Source: Methylococcus capsulatus (lineage in GTDB: Bacteria; Pseudomonadota; Gammaproteobacteria; Methylococcales; Methylococcaceae). From it: a stretch of DNA of 64,000 bases. Numbering within the stretch: the first letter of the stretch is position 1; the number at the start of each line of letters is the position of its first letter. Position numbers and translations under genes: made by a program. The notes below the pieces were generated by a model. That model made no database searches and was not told where the DNA came from. It saw only the letters and a list, made by a program, of their open reading frames with translations. Below, piece by piece: positions 50,010-60,163 of the stretch. The stretch lies in contig NZ_CP104311.1 of the NCBI RefSeq assembly GCF_036864975.1, positions 565,501 to 629,500 of the forward strand, in the 5' to 3' direction.

Positions 50010-51764
50010 TCACTGCAGGTCTTGCACAGCCTTGACGGCCGCATGGGCATCGACGATACCCGCCCCGCACAATCCCTGAAGGTCAGTCGCGCACCGGCTG
50101 CCTTCCGGGAATGGACGGGCTGTGGCCATAAGGATTTCCCTGACCGTCTGGGGGTTCAGCCTGCCTGCCGTGTCCGCCGCCAGCATCAACGACACCACGC
50201 CCGAGACCACCGGCGCCGCCATGCTCGTTCCCTGCTCCCAGCCGTATTTCATCCCGCCGGCCGCGGGACGTTTCTTGCTGGCATTGACGGTCGAAAGTAT
50301 CCCGTATGAATCGCTGTCGGCGGTTTCCCCGCCGGGCGCGGCCACGGCAACCTGCACGCCGAAGTTGCTGTAATCGGCCAGGTTGCCGTCTGGGCGGACG
50401 GAAGCCACGGCGATGATGCCATGGCAATCCGCCGGCTCCTTGTTGGCGGTGTCCTCGCCCTCGTTGCCGGCCGCGACCACCACCACGGCATTGCGCGACA
50501 GCGCATAGTCGATGGCTGCCTGGTAAGAGTCCGAACAGGGGCCGTCACCGCCCAGACTCAAGTTGATCACGCGCGCAGGCAGTGGATTGGGCTCAGTGCC
50601 GGGCACGTCCGGCCGCCCCGCTGCCCAATGGATGCCGTCCGCGATGTCCGCATCGTCGCCTCCGCAGGCCGCGAGCACACGGACGGGTATGATCTTCGCG
50701 AACCAGTCCACCCCGCTGATGCCCCGGCCGTTGTCCGTCGCCGCCCCGACCGTTCCTGCGACATGACTGCCGTGCCAGGAGCTGGCTTGCGCTTCCGAGC
50801 CCTCACCACAGTAACCCGCCCGCCGCCAGTCGCCCTCATCCTTGGGCCGGGGATCGCGTCCGTTACCGTCACGCGCCAGTTTGGCATCGCTCACCAGGTC
50901 CCAGCCGACGATGGCAGTACGGTCTTCGCCCGCGAACACCAACCGGCTTTTCAGATCGGGATGCGTCGGCTTGAACAGAATCCCGGAGTCCACCACCGCC
51001 ACCGCGACCTCCGGCGAACCGCGCGTCAGCTCCCAGGCCGCCTGAACGTTCGCCGAACCGGCCTGAGCCCCATCGCCACTGTGCAGATGCCATTCCTTCT
51101 TGAACTTGGGATCGTCGGGCACGACGGTCCTGGCGTACTTCATCCGGATCGGATCGGCATACACCACTTCCGCCGCTGCTTCCAGCTTCCGTTCGATCTC
51201 TCGGGCTTCGATTTCGTCGACCGGACGGGCCAGCCGGTACACTTTGGCGCCGGTCGTGGCCCGCGAGGGCGCCAGCCCGATACCGGCGATGGCCGCCAGT
51301 CGCGCGACATCGGCTTCCACGGTCTCGCCGTCTCCGCTCTTCAGCTTGACGATGAATTCCCTAATCGCCAGCCGGACCTCCGCGGCTTTGGCCTGCTGCC
51401 GGGAAGACCGCACCGGCTGGCCGCCTTCGCTTTCCGCCCATAGCACACCCTCCGCGGCCCCCATGCGCCGCACCGCCGCCTGAACATCCGCGCTGGAGAT
51501 ACCGGAGGGAAACTCGAGGATCTGCGCACCGGTGCGGGTATTGCCGCTCCATGTCAGCGCGACGCCGGTGGCCGCCCGCCACTGGCCCAGCAAAGCCGGA
51601 TCGGCCGGACGGGGCGCTTGCGTCCCCACGTCCGCCTTCAGCATGACGATGGCCCTGGCCGGTGCATCCGCCGCCCAAGCATTGGGAGGCGCGGCTCCCA
51701 GCAGCAAAGCTGCCAGCGCGGCCGCAACAGTGACAGAAGGATCGTGAATACGCGTTTTCGTCAT
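50010..51764 (-). CDS. Secreted subtilisin-like serine protease (S8)
   Basis: The 584-residue protein has a signal peptide (ALAALLLGAAPPNAWAADA), a propeptide-like region to about residue 220, and a subtilase domain. The triad is D259 (AVVDSGI), H331 (WHGSHVAGT) and S514 (GTSMAAP), with the oxyanion Asn in VAAGNEGED. The C-terminus ends GLCGAGIVDAHAAVKAVQD. The ATG at 51764 is preferred because the signal peptide follows it. It lies head-to-head against the end of atpF, inside the split ATPase operon. Confidence 0.92.
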   Translation of the reverse strand: MTKTRIHDPSVTVAAALAALLLGAAPPNAWAADAPARAIVMLKADVGTQAPRPADPALLGQWRAATGVALTWSGNTRTGAQILEFPSGISSADVQAAVRRMGAAEGVLWAESEGGQPVRSSRQQAKAAEVRLAIREFIVKLKSGDGETVEADVARLAAIAGIGLAPSRATTGAKVYRLARPVDEIEAREIERKLEAAAEVVYADPIRMKYARTVVPDDPKFKKEWHLHSGDGAQAGSANVQAAWELTRGSPEVAVAVVDSGILFKPTHPDLKSRLVFAGEDRTAIVGWDLVSDAKLARDGNGRDPRPKDEGDWRRAGYCGEGSEAQASSWHGSHVAGTVGAATDNGRGISGVDWFAKIIPVRVLAACGGDDADIADGIHWAAGRPDVPGTEPNPLPARVINLSLGGDGPCSDSYQAAIDYALSRNAVVVVAAGNEGEDTANKEPADCHGIIAVASVRPDGNLADYSNFGVQVAVAAPGGETADSDSYGILSTVNASKKRPAAGGMKYGWEQGTSMAAPVVSGVVSLMLAADTAGRLNPQTVREILMATARPFPEGSRCATDLQGLCGAGIVDAHAAVKAVQDLQ

Positions 51765-51857
51765 TCCTGCACTCCAGACAATACAAAATTTTGCCGTCCG
51801 TCGATTAATCAGCACAACGCCGCTGTACCCGAGGCACCGGCTAAACGTACTGTCTGT

Positions 51858-54113
51858 CTATCGATCCTGCCCCAAATAATAGCGAAACCAGGCAATTTGC
51901 TCCTGCGCCTGATACAACGCGTTCTTGGGCTCGTGAATGCCATGACCCTCGCCGTTGAATTCCACCATTCGAGCCGGCGTGCCTCGGCCCGAGATGCCCG
52001 CGTAGAAGTTCGCCGCGATGCCGACGGGCAGAAAATCCTGACTGCCGTGGAAAACCAGCGTGGGGGTCACCACGCGAGCGGCTTGATAAACGGGGGAATC
52101 CGCGCGGTACTTCCTCAGGTTCTGATAGGGGGTTTTCCCTTCCAGAAAAGCTATGAACGCGGCATAGCCGGAGGCAAATTCGGTGGGAATGTCGAGGAGG
52201 CTGCAAGCCGGATTGGCCGCGGCGTAAAGACCGGGATGCCGCGCCACGCTCTGGCTTGCAAAATAGCCGCCGTAGGAACACCCTGAAATTCCGACCCGCT
52301 GTTTGGAAGTGTAGCCTTTGGCCACCAGCCTACGCACGAACTGGGCGGCCTCATCGATATCTATCCGGCCGAAGTTGCGGCCGTTTGCCAGATCGAACCA
52401 TTGTTTTTCTCCCCAGCCCGGACGCATCTGTAAAGGCAGCACCAGAACGGAAATGCCGAAGTTGGGCAACAAATTGAAAGGCGACTCGGCGACGGCGCTC
52501 CAACTGTTGATCATCTCGCCGCCGGGGCCTCCCTGCTGCCACAATACCATCGGAACATTCCGAGGGGGAAATTCCGTTCCGGCAGGTTGGATGAGATAGG
52601 CCGAGCGCTGCACGCCGCTTTTGACAGGGAGCGAAATCGTATGAGCCTGAACGGAATTCTGCGCCTTCGCCTGGGCATTATCTGCCGTCAAAGCGGTCAT
52701 GGCAGATCCATCCAGGCTCATCCGGTATAACTCCGGTGGATCGACAAAGGAGCTGTGAGCGAACACCAGCCGCTGCCGAGCGGCGGTAGCCCAGACCGTC
52801 CCATATTCCCCTTCCGCGGCGCTGATCTTTTCGAGCACTCCACTCCCCGTGCCATACCGATAAAGCTGAACGCTCAAACCATCGACAGTCGGAAACAGGA
52901 CATCCTGTGAGGAAAGATAAAATGGCTGTTGCAGATAGCTGCCGAGCTCCGGCTTATCCAGTCTGGCGATCGGATTCAGCGTCGCATCATAGAATTTATA
53001 AACCGTATAGCCTTTTTCCGGATAATAGATCGGATATTTGCGTCCGCGCAGGCTTACCGGCGGCTCTGCAAGCGCCATGAACGAGGCGCCGTCCGGACTC
53101 CATGACAGGCCTTTGAAGATATCGCCACCGCTCTGTCCGGCAAGAAGCTGTGAATGCTTCGATTCCTTCAGGTCGAAAATTTCTACCGCATTTTCCTGGA
53201 CAAATGGATTATCTGCGGGATCAAGCTGTCCCAAAGCCGACCGGGTCAGCACATCAATTACACTTTCCCTGCCTCGCGAGCTTTCGACGGGGATGATGGT
53301 CCGAACGAATCCCAGCTTGCTGCCGTCTTGGGACGAGGCATAGGGCGTCACGGCACCGAAATCGTACAACGCCGTACCTGCCGGCAAAGTGAGGAGCGGG
53401 TGCTTTTTCCCCGTCGACAAATCGAAAATGGAGTAGGTTACCCCCTCGCTCGCCACCATGAAGCGGGGGCTGCCCTCGCCCTCGGGGGTGTATAGCCCTA
53501 ATGGCGCCTTGACGTCGAATGGATCGACACCCGTCGCCGAGGAACGCGGGACTGAAACCTTCCCCGAAATCGCCGTGTCGGGTTTGGCCATCGACAGCAA
53601 AAGCCGGCCATCCGGGGAAAGGCTCGCCGGGGTATCGCCAGCATTCAGCAATAACGGACTCCGGGAAATTTTACCGGTTATAGAGTCGACTCGAAGCAAC
53701 ACCCATGGGGTCTCCCCGGCCTCTCCTTTCGCCCAGGTCAATATCTCAGTTCCATTTGCCCAACGTAATGCTTTAGAGCCGTCCAGGACCGGTGGTTGTG
53801 TTCCTCCGAAGCCCACCGGGGTAAAACCGCCTGTCTCGATATCCAGAAAACCTAATGCATCTTCATTATTTGGGCGCAAAACCAAGGCAACCCTTCCGGC
53901 CGGATCGATACCGCTGAGCACACGAGGCGCGGCTGCGGCTTGAAGTATTCGGATTTTTTCGACTTCTTCCGCGGAAAGTAAATCGCGCGGCACCTCGTCC
54001 ACGCCTACGATCAGCCTTTCATCAGGCTGGCCGGGAGGCATGGCACCGAGCGCGCTTATCGATGAGAAACCAACGAAAGAGACAAAAATGATGAGTCCTG
54101 CATAGCGGGCCAT
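51858..54113 (-). CDS. Secreted prolyl oligopeptidase-family peptidase (S9)
   Basis: The 751-residue protein has a signal peptide (LIIFVSFVGFSSISALGA) and a long beta-propeller-like N-terminal domain with repeated strands. The C-terminal alpha/beta hydrolase has Ser in GISGCSYGGYF, Asp in VFHGSQDFLPV and His in NGEGHGIHEPKN. It probably cleaves peptides in the periplasm or outside. The ATG at 54113 has AAGGAAG upstream. It neighbours the S8 protease. Confidence 0.88.
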   Translation of the reverse strand: MARYAGLIIFVSFVGFSSISALGAMPPGQPDERLIVGVDEVPRDLLSAEEVEKIRILQAAAAPRVLSGIDPAGRVALVLRPNNEDALGFLDIETGGFTPVGFGGTQPPVLDGSKALRWANGTEILTWAKGEAGETPWVLLRVDSITGKISRSPLLLNAGDTPASLSPDGRLLLSMAKPDTAISGKVSVPRSSATGVDPFDVKAPLGLYTPEGEGSPRFMVASEGVTYSIFDLSTGKKHPLLTLPAGTALYDFGAVTPYASSQDGSKLGFVRTIIPVESSRGRESVIDVLTRSALGQLDPADNPFVQENAVEIFDLKESKHSQLLAGQSGGDIFKGLSWSPDGASFMALAEPPVSLRGRKYPIYYPEKGYTVYKFYDATLNPIARLDKPELGSYLQQPFYLSSQDVLFPTVDGLSVQLYRYGTGSGVLEKISAAEGEYGTVWATAARQRLVFAHSSFVDPPELYRMSLDGSAMTALTADNAQAKAQNSVQAHTISLPVKSGVQRSAYLIQPAGTEFPPRNVPMVLWQQGGPGGEMINSWSAVAESPFNLLPNFGISVLVLPLQMRPGWGEKQWFDLANGRNFGRIDIDEAAQFVRRLVAKGYTSKQRVGISGCSYGGYFASQSVARHPGLYAAANPACSLLDIPTEFASGYAAFIAFLEGKTPYQNLRKYRADSPVYQAARVVTPTLVFHGSQDFLPVGIAANFYAGISGRGTPARMVEFNGEGHGIHEPKNALYQAQEQIAWFRYYLGQDR

Positions 54114-54221
54114 GATAGCTTCCTTCAATAGCTTTGCTGGCGATAGTACGGAATTACCTTTCAAACGGTATTCCCCTGTCTATGTGGAATACCTGGCAAG
54201 TCATTTTCAATTCCGTTGGGC

Positions 54222-56078
54222 TCAGTTCCTTGGATAGGTATCGAATTTCGCGCCAACCCGCTTGCTCTCGCCCATCTTCACCACGCAGGTTGTCTTCTTG
54301 CCAAAACAGGCGCCACTCCAACCCTTGAAGCGGGAGCCCTCGCCCGCTGCTGCCGTCAACACCACTCGAGCCCCTTTCTCGAAACTGGCAAAGGTGGCCC
54401 GGCAATCTTCCCTGCAGGACAATCCGGCGGGTTCGCTGTGGATGGTTCCGGTGCCCTTGCCCTTCTTTATCAATTGCAGGGTCTTTGTCTTGGCACTGGC
54501 AGGGCGGAACGAGACGCTTGCGGTCTTGTTGGATTTCATGGTCAAGGTACAGGATTCTTTCGGAGGCCCTATCCACTGCCCGCAGTCGCCCGACCAGCCG
54601 CTTATCACTTGGCCGGAACCCGGCTTGGCGAACAAAAAGACATAGCTGCCCTCCTCGAAGGCGGCGTTACAGACCGTCCCGCAATCGATGCCCTCCGGTG
54701 AGCTGGTGACGGTCCCTTCGCCCGACTTGGCTACGGTGATGGTGTAGGTGCGCGGCTGGGGGTTGTCGCTACCTCGTTTGCTTTGAACGATGCCGCCGTT
54801 CAACCACACCGCGGTGACGTTGCCAGCATCATCAGCGACGACTTGTGGAAACGCGCTGGCTGTTCCCGCCTCGGCGAGTTGGGTGACGCCCCCCCAGCTT
54901 CCCGACGCGTAACGGGCACTTTGGACGCTCACGCCGCGATCGTCGACGCGCTCCCAAACGACCGTCACCGTCCCCGCGCTGTCCGAGGCCACCTTTGCCG
55001 AGGGCAAACCTCGCTCCCCCCAGGTCTCGAGTTTGCCCGCGACGCCGATGTCCACGGCGCTGCTCCAGCCTTCATTGCCGAAGCGGGCACTCTGGATGAC
55101 CAAATCGGTACCCACCTTGGCACCCCAAACCGCGGTAACGTTGCCGGTTCCGTCAACCGCAACTTGCGCCTTGGCAGCTTGAGTGCCTGCATTACTCAGA
55201 TCTATCGGGGCAGTCCAGGCGCCGGCACTGAATCTGGCGCTCTGGACGGTCCGTTCCGCAGCGCTGGCCAGTTCCCAGACCACCGTGACATTGCCGTCCG
55301 AGTCCGTTGCCACGTTCGGCCGCCTTGCATCTTTTCCCGGGACGCTGATTTCGACGGGAGCAGTCCAATGTCCCTCGCTGAACCGGGCACTTTGGATGGT
55401 TACGCCGCCGTCACCCCCGCGTTCCCATACTGCAGTCAGGTTTCCCTTGGCATCCGCTGCCACTTGAGGAAACGCCGACCCTGCACCGGCATCTCCCAGG
55501 TCGACGACGCCCTCCCAGGTCCCTCCGATCGACCGCGCGCTTTGGATAGTGCTTCCGCGCTGCCACACGGCCGTGACGTTGCCGCTTGCGTCCCCGGCCA
55601 CAGCGGGAAACCGCGCATCCAGGCCAGGGGCGCTGAGGCCGGTCGGGCCGCTCCAGCTGCCGTTGCTGAACCGGGCGGTCCGGATCGCCCAATGCTCGCC
55701 GGTTTTCGACTCCCAGACGGCAGTCACGGCGCCAGCCGGCTCCGCCACGGCACGGGGCTGCCAATTGCTGCCCGTGCCATCGATATCGACGCCCCCGCTC
55801 CAGCCGCCGGTGCTGAAGTGGTTGCCCTGCAGGATCGTAGCCTCGTTCGAATTGTCGAGCCCCCACACGACGGTCACATTGCCGCTCGCATCCACCGCTG
55901 CCGCGGGATTGCGAGCGATCCGGCCCCCGGCGCTGAGATCGACGATCTGATCCGACCACGACCATTCCGCCAGCGCGCGCGCTGGGAAGCAAACAAGATT
56001 TGCCAGGACGCCCAGGGCGCACAAAAACGGAATGGCGGAGCGCCCAGTGGAGCGGACTTCGCTTTCAATACGGAACAT
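54222..56078 (-). CDS. Secreted repeat protein with C-terminal InlB-B-like repeats
   Basis: The 618-residue protein has a signal peptide (IPFLCALGVLANLVCFPARALAEW). Eight or so degenerate 45-60 residue repeats follow, each with DASGNVTAVW and IQSARF-G-W cores, which suggests a beta-propeller. The C-terminal 130 residues hold two Cys-rich divergent InlB-B-like repeats (GTVTSSPEGIDCGTVC, and GTIHSEPAGLSCREDC with SGACFG). A surface or secreted binding role is likely. No enzymatic motif is seen. Confidence 0.8.
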   Translation of the reverse strand: MFRIESEVRSTGRSAIPFLCALGVLANLVCFPARALAEWSWSDQIVDLSAGGRIARNPAAAVDASGNVTVVWGLDNSNEATILQGNHFSTGGWSGGVDIDGTGSNWQPRAVAEPAGAVTAVWESKTGEHWAIRTARFSNGSWSGPTGLSAPGLDARFPAVAGDASGNVTAVWQRGSTIQSARSIGGTWEGVVDLGDAGAGSAFPQVAADAKGNLTAVWERGGDGGVTIQSARFSEGHWTAPVEISVPGKDARRPNVATDSDGNVTVVWELASAAERTVQSARFSAGAWTAPIDLSNAGTQAAKAQVAVDGTGNVTAVWGAKVGTDLVIQSARFGNEGWSSAVDIGVAGKLETWGERGLPSAKVASDSAGTVTVVWERVDDRGVSVQSARYASGSWGGVTQLAEAGTASAFPQVVADDAGNVTAVWLNGGIVQSKRGSDNPQPRTYTITVAKSGEGTVTSSPEGIDCGTVCNAAFEEGSYVFLFAKPGSGQVISGWSGDCGQWIGPPKESCTLTMKSNKTASVSFRPASAKTKTLQLIKKGKGTGTIHSEPAGLSCREDCRATFASFEKGARVVLTAAAGEGSRFKGWSGACFGKKTTCVVKMGESKRVGAKFDTYPRN

Positions 56079-56180
56079 AGGCAAGGCACGGTCTCCGAAT
56101 GTTGATGGCTCAAAGGGTGAAACTTGCTTCGTCGCGGTGGATGGGGAGGCGGGAGATATCCCTCCTGTCACCTCCCTAAT

Positions 56181-57503
56181 CTATCGGCACCACCCCGATG
56201 CCAACCGCCGGACATAGACATCCGGATCGCCTTTACCGTCGGCGTTCGGCGTCAGGCCCGGGGCGTCGGAGGTGAAAACCACGGCACTGCCGTCGGCGCT
56301 GATGACGGGGAAAAAACCCGCACCGCGCGCCTCCTTGCCCTTGCCGCTCACGCTTACACGGAGCGTCTTGCGGGTCTGCCGGTCATGGACAAACACATCC
56401 TCATCGCCATTGCCATCGTCCGGCACCAAATTGGTGGCCTTGCTCTGGAAGGCGACGCAGCGTCCGTCGGCAGTGACGCTGGCATAATCGCTGTCGCCGT
56501 CGGCTTGGCCACCATCGGTGGCGACACTGACCCGTTCGCTGATACCGGTTTCGAGGTCTCGCAGGAAAATGTCTCGTTTGCCGTTACTGTCGCCCGCAAC
56601 CAGGTTGGACGCGGAGGAAACGAATCCAACGTAGCGGCCTCCGGCGCTGAAGACAGGGCCATAGCTGGGAGCGTTGCCCTGCTCGCCCGTCGAAGACTTG
56701 CTGATACGCGTAGTCTCACCGCTGACCAAGTCGCGCAGGAAGATGTCGCTGACCCCGTTGCTGTCATCGGCAACCAGGTTCGTCGCCTCGGACATGAAGA
56801 CGATGCGGCTGCCGTCGCCATTCAGGCTGGAGAGGGAGCTTATGCCGTCGCCTTGCTCGCCGCTGCTCGCGATGCTGACAAGCTGGATGACTCCACCGGC
56901 ACCGCGGAGAAACACGTCAGGGAGACCATTGCTGTCACCGTTCACCAGATTGCTCGCCGACGATGCCCAGCTTACGACCCGGCCATCGCCGCTGACCGCC
57001 GGATACAGGCTGTCGCCGTCGGCGCCCGCCGCTGTAGCAGGGACGGAGAGGCAGAGGGGTCGCGTTTCCCGTTCCAAGGCATCCTGCCGAAAAATATTCG
57101 TGACGCCCGGAACGGCGCAAGCCGGATCGATATCCGCCGCATCGGAAGCGAACACCACCACCGAGCCATCGCCGCTGATCGCGGGAAAAAGACTGTTGCC
57201 GGTGGCCTGTTGTCCTTCACCATTCCGGCTAATCAACCTGCGATGGGCAGCGTCATCCTCCCACCGGAAAATCTGATCGCGCTGCTGTTCGCCGCGCTTC
57301 CGAACCACATTGGTGATGTAGGCCACACGGCTTGCGTCCGCGCTGACCGAAGGCAGGCCGCTGGTCCGTACGGGCGGACTGACGGCCTTGAGGGTCGGCA
57401 CGGCGGCCTCGGCAACCCCTCCCGACAGCAGCGCCACCAGCACGCAGAGCGGCAAGACAGGATTCGAGTCAACACGGCCGCTGTAGCCAAGGCGATTAAT
57501 CAT
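56181..57503 (-). CDS. Secreted TolB/PD40-like beta-propeller protein
   Basis: The 440-residue protein has a signal peptide (VLVALLSGGVAEA). Six or so repeats follow of the form YPAVSGDGRVVSWASSASNL then DVFLRD, the PD40/WD40-like propeller repeat seen in TolB. The Asp-rich turns (GDSNG) could bind calcium. It is next to another secreted repeat protein on the same strand. Confidence 0.8.
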   Translation of the reverse strand: MINRLGYSGRVDSNPVLPLCVLVALLSGGVAEAAVPTLKAVSPPVRTSGLPSVSADASRVAYITNVVRKRGEQQRDQIFRWEDDAAHRRLISRNGEGQQATGNSLFPAISGDGSVVVFASDAADIDPACAVPGVTNIFRQDALERETRPLCLSVPATAAGADGDSLYPAVSGDGRVVSWASSASNLVNGDSNGLPDVFLRGAGGVIQLVSIASSGEQGDGISSLSSLNGDGSRIVFMSEATNLVADDSNGVSDIFLRDLVSGETTRISKSSTGEQGNAPSYGPVFSAGGRYVGFVSSASNLVAGDSNGKRDIFLRDLETGISERVSVATDGGQADGDSDYASVTADGRCVAFQSKATNLVPDDGNGDEDVFVHDRQTRKTLRVSVSGKGKEARGAGFFPVISADGSAVVFTSDAPGLTPNADGKGDPDVYVRRLASGWCR

Positions 57504-57541
57504 ACTGGATCTCCAAACAGGCCAAGTACTCAATACCAATC

Positions 57542-58279
57542 TCAACGGCAAGGTCCGTGCTTTTTATTGGGACAGATCGTCGACCCTGTCGTGATAGCAG
57601 CCGCAAGATTAGCGCCCTTCGCTCCGGAAAGGTCGGCTCCATTCAAATCCGCGCCGTATAAATTCGCACTAGATAAGTCCGCATTGGACAGATTAGCCCG
57701 CGACAGATCGGCCCTGCGTAGGATAGCTCCGCTCAAATCCGCCCTGGGCAGATTGGCAGACTCCAGGTTCCCCATACTCAGGTCGACACCAGCCAGATCC
57801 GCACCAGGCAAGTTGGCCTTCCACAGATCCTTTTTAAAATCAATAAGGGACGCTTCGGGGGCCCACGCAGGGCCGTCCAAACGAATCAAGATATTGCCTT
57901 GCGTCGCCATCGCCCAGTTCTGCTTATTCATCACACGCCACACCCCGTCACCTACCCAACGCAACTCCACGACGGGAGGAAAATCAAGGGTTTTCCATCC
58001 CCACCAATTATAATATATCTCTAGCCTCGCCGTTTGCTCCTTGGAGCAGCCCAATTCATCCAGGTCGAAGGTGCGATATTGTTCAACTGGGATATCGCCG
58101 GCATTAAGTTCTTTGTCACAGCCTTTCAGTGCGAAACTGGCAACAAACCATCCGTAGTTTGTTACTGTCACCGAAGCGGGCTGAGCCTCGGCGGCAATCG
58201 AAAGCAGCAAACACATGCCGAGTTTAATGATGCCTGCCAGAAACCGCTGCTGTAACGTGATAGTCGGGTTATTCAGCAT
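57542..58279 (-). CDS. Exported pentapeptide-repeat protein
   Basis: The 245-residue protein has a signal peptide (GMCLLLSIAAEAQP). An N-terminal domain of about 120 residues comes first (VTVTNYGWFVASFALKG, and YYNWWGWKTLDF). At least twelve pentapeptide repeats of the A(D/N)LxX type follow at about 155-225 and form a right-handed beta helix. AGGAG precedes the ATG at 58279. The N-terminal part resembles small DUF1036-like secreted domains, weakly. Confidence 0.82.
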   Translation of the reverse strand: MLNNPTITLQQRFLAGIIKLGMCLLLSIAAEAQPASVTVTNYGWFVASFALKGCDKELNAGDIPVEQYRTFDLDELGCSKEQTARLEIYYNWWGWKTLDFPPVVELRWVGDGVWRVMNKQNWAMATQGNILIRLDGPAWAPEASLIDFKKDLWKANLPGADLAGVDLSMGNLESANLPRADLSGAILRRADLSRANLSNADLSSANLYGADLNGADLSGAKGANLAAAITTGSTICPNKKHGPCR

Positions 58280-58441
58280 ATATCTCCTACCATATCCTCT
58301 GACAAACTCATGACAGTCTCCGATTGCCAACTGGAAAACTCGCAGATCGTCGGCATGATCCATCGATCCCATCCGGGCAGAAAGAGGGATCGCTATGGCA
58401 TTATTTCGAATGTTTAATATTTTGCGAGCAACGTCGCCTGT

Positions 58442-58750
58442 CTACTGAACCGGACAATTTGCATTATTCGCCGAACCATCGGGCATCCGGGTCCGGCAGA
58501 AAATCTCTCCGGTCAGGCGGGAGCCGGCCAGATTCGCCCGCTCCAGCTCGGCCCCCGTCGGGTTGGCTTTCGACAGATTCCGGCCGGACAAATCGGCGCA
58601 GTTGCATCGCGCATTGGGCTCGAGTCTGCCAACCGGCGGTGTCGGCATCGCAGCCTTCACCGCGGCATAGGCATCCACGATCCCCGCTCCGCACCATCCC
58701 TTGAGGTCGGTGGCGCAACGCGAACCTTCCGGAAACGGCCGCTTGGATGA
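58442..58750 (-). pseudogene. Subtilase C-terminal remnant joined to pentapeptide repeats
   Basis: Minus-strand translation gives PFPEGSRCATDLKGWCGAGI then VDAYAAVKAAM, nearly the same as the C-terminus of the S8 protease at 50010-51764. About 60 residues with pentapeptide-like repeats follow (LSGRNLSKANPTGAELERANL). The catalytic domain is missing, so this is a broken copy. A short intact frame from 58678 could still be translated. Confidence 0.75.
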
Positions 58751-59034
58751 AATCCGCCGCCAGCCTGTTCATTGCAAATCCTGTTTTCCCGAAAGGCAGT
58801 GACCCGGTGATGTTACCGATGACACCTTGGCGTTTCGTGAAATCCAATGTGCCAGCGCGTTCGAACGCCAATATCGCGTCCAGGCCGACATCGTAGATAA
58901 AATCGAGGCACTCGTTTTTACTCTACGTCCACGATTTGTTGCCGCAAAGTCCACAAGGCTGGCGGCCCGCTTTCGTACCAAAGCCACGGGGGAGCCAATT
59001 CGAATGCGCATGATCCAACGGTCCGTCGCCAGCG

Positions 59035-60132
59035 ATGAAAAAGCACCTGCGCCAAGAGGGCAATGACTTGAAGGGCGAATCAGAAAAACTTCCGGACACC
59101 GTCCCGATCGCCCGCTTCGATCTGGACAATGTTCCAGCAGAAGACCGCTTTTCGATCTGGAAGGAGAGTATTTCCGTCATTTTCGACGTGGAACGGGAGG
59201 TCGACGGAGGCTCCGCGCCGTTTGCCGCAACGCTGACGACCTGTCATCTCGGCTCCATGCTGCTGGTGGATACGTCCAGCATCGGGCAGTACTTTCAGCG
59301 CAAATCGCCACTGATCGCGCGCGACGGGCTGGACCATTGCATCATCCAGGTTTACCAAAACGGCACGACCCGCGGCGAATGGGGGAAAAGACACAGTACC
59401 GTACAGCCGGGCGACGTCTTCCTGCTCGACTTGACCCAGCCGCTGGATTCCTGCGCCAGCGATTTCCGCAATCTGACGCTGATGCTGCCGCGTGATTTGC
59501 TGGCGCCTCATCTTGGCGCGCCCGAGCGGCTGCATGACCTCTCGCTGGCCCGTGACTCGGCCCGCGGACGCCTGTTAGGCCAGCACATCCGCACGCTGTG
59601 GGAGGTCGCGACGACGCTGAGTTCCGACGAGGCCCACTGCATTTCACAGGGACTGGTCCAACTGATCGGTGCCTATTTCGGCGAAGGCCGGGTCGAGGAA
59701 GACCGTCCGGAAACCGGGGCCGCCTTGCTGGAGACGGTACGCCGCCATATTGCGGATCATCTGGGCGATCCCCGGCTGACGCCGGAATCCCTGGCGGCGT
59801 ACTTCCGCGTGTCGCGTTCCTACCTGTATTCCCTGTTCCAGCCACTGGGAGGAATCACCCGCCATATCCAGCAGCAACGGCTGCGGCGCGCCTACCTGGA
59901 GCTGACCAGACCAAGCACCCGGCCAAGACGGATCAGCGAGATCGCTTACCGGGTGGGCTACCGTAACGAGGCGCATTTCAGCAGAAGCTTCCGTCACGCC
60001 TTCGGCATGAGTCCGAGCGAAGCCCGGTCCATCGCTCTGCAGGACATACGCTATACTGCCCGACATCAAGATCACCCCATCGATCGCCGCCATGAGCGCT
60101 GGGTCAGAGAACTCAATGCCCCCGATTTCTGA
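59035..60132 (+). CDS. AraC family transcriptional regulator
   Basis: The 365-residue regulator has an N-terminal AraC-binding-like sensing domain. The C-terminal double helix-turn-helix is at about residues 240-335: [21 protein letters not shown], then [21 protein letters not shown] and FGMSPSEAR. It lies just before atpA and overlaps any long form of atpA. The inducer and targets are unknown; the secreted-protein genes next to it are candidates. Confidence 0.92.
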   Translation: MKKHLRQEGNDLKGESEKLPDTVPIARFDLDNVPAEDRFSIWKESISVIFDVEREVDGGSAPFAATLTTCHLGSMLLVDTSSIGQYFQRKSPLIARDGLDHCIIQVYQNGTTRGEWGKRHSTVQPGDVFLLDLTQPLDSCASDFRNLTLMLPRDLLAPHLGAPERLHDLSLARDSARGRLLGQHIRTLWEVATTLSSDEAHCISQGLVQLIGAYFGEGRVEEDRPETGAALLETVRRHIADHLGDPRLTPESLAAYFRVSRSYLYSLFQPLGGITRHIQQQRLRRAYLELTRPSTRPRRISEIAYRVGYRNEAHFSRSFRHAFGMSPSEARSIALQDIRYTARHQDHPIDRRHERWVRELNAPDF

Positions 60133-60163
60133 GCCGGCTTCCCTGCCTAGGAAAAAGGTTCGC

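Noticed and set aside
57600-57800. Regular 15-base periodicity resembling a CRISPR or tandem repeat
   Set aside because: The period is explained by codons for pentapeptide repeats; there are no unique spacers.
54783-58013. Two long forward-strand frames (54783-56105 and 56124-58013)
   Set aside because: They are antisense to repeat proteins with signal peptides, and their apparent repeats mirror those of the real genes.
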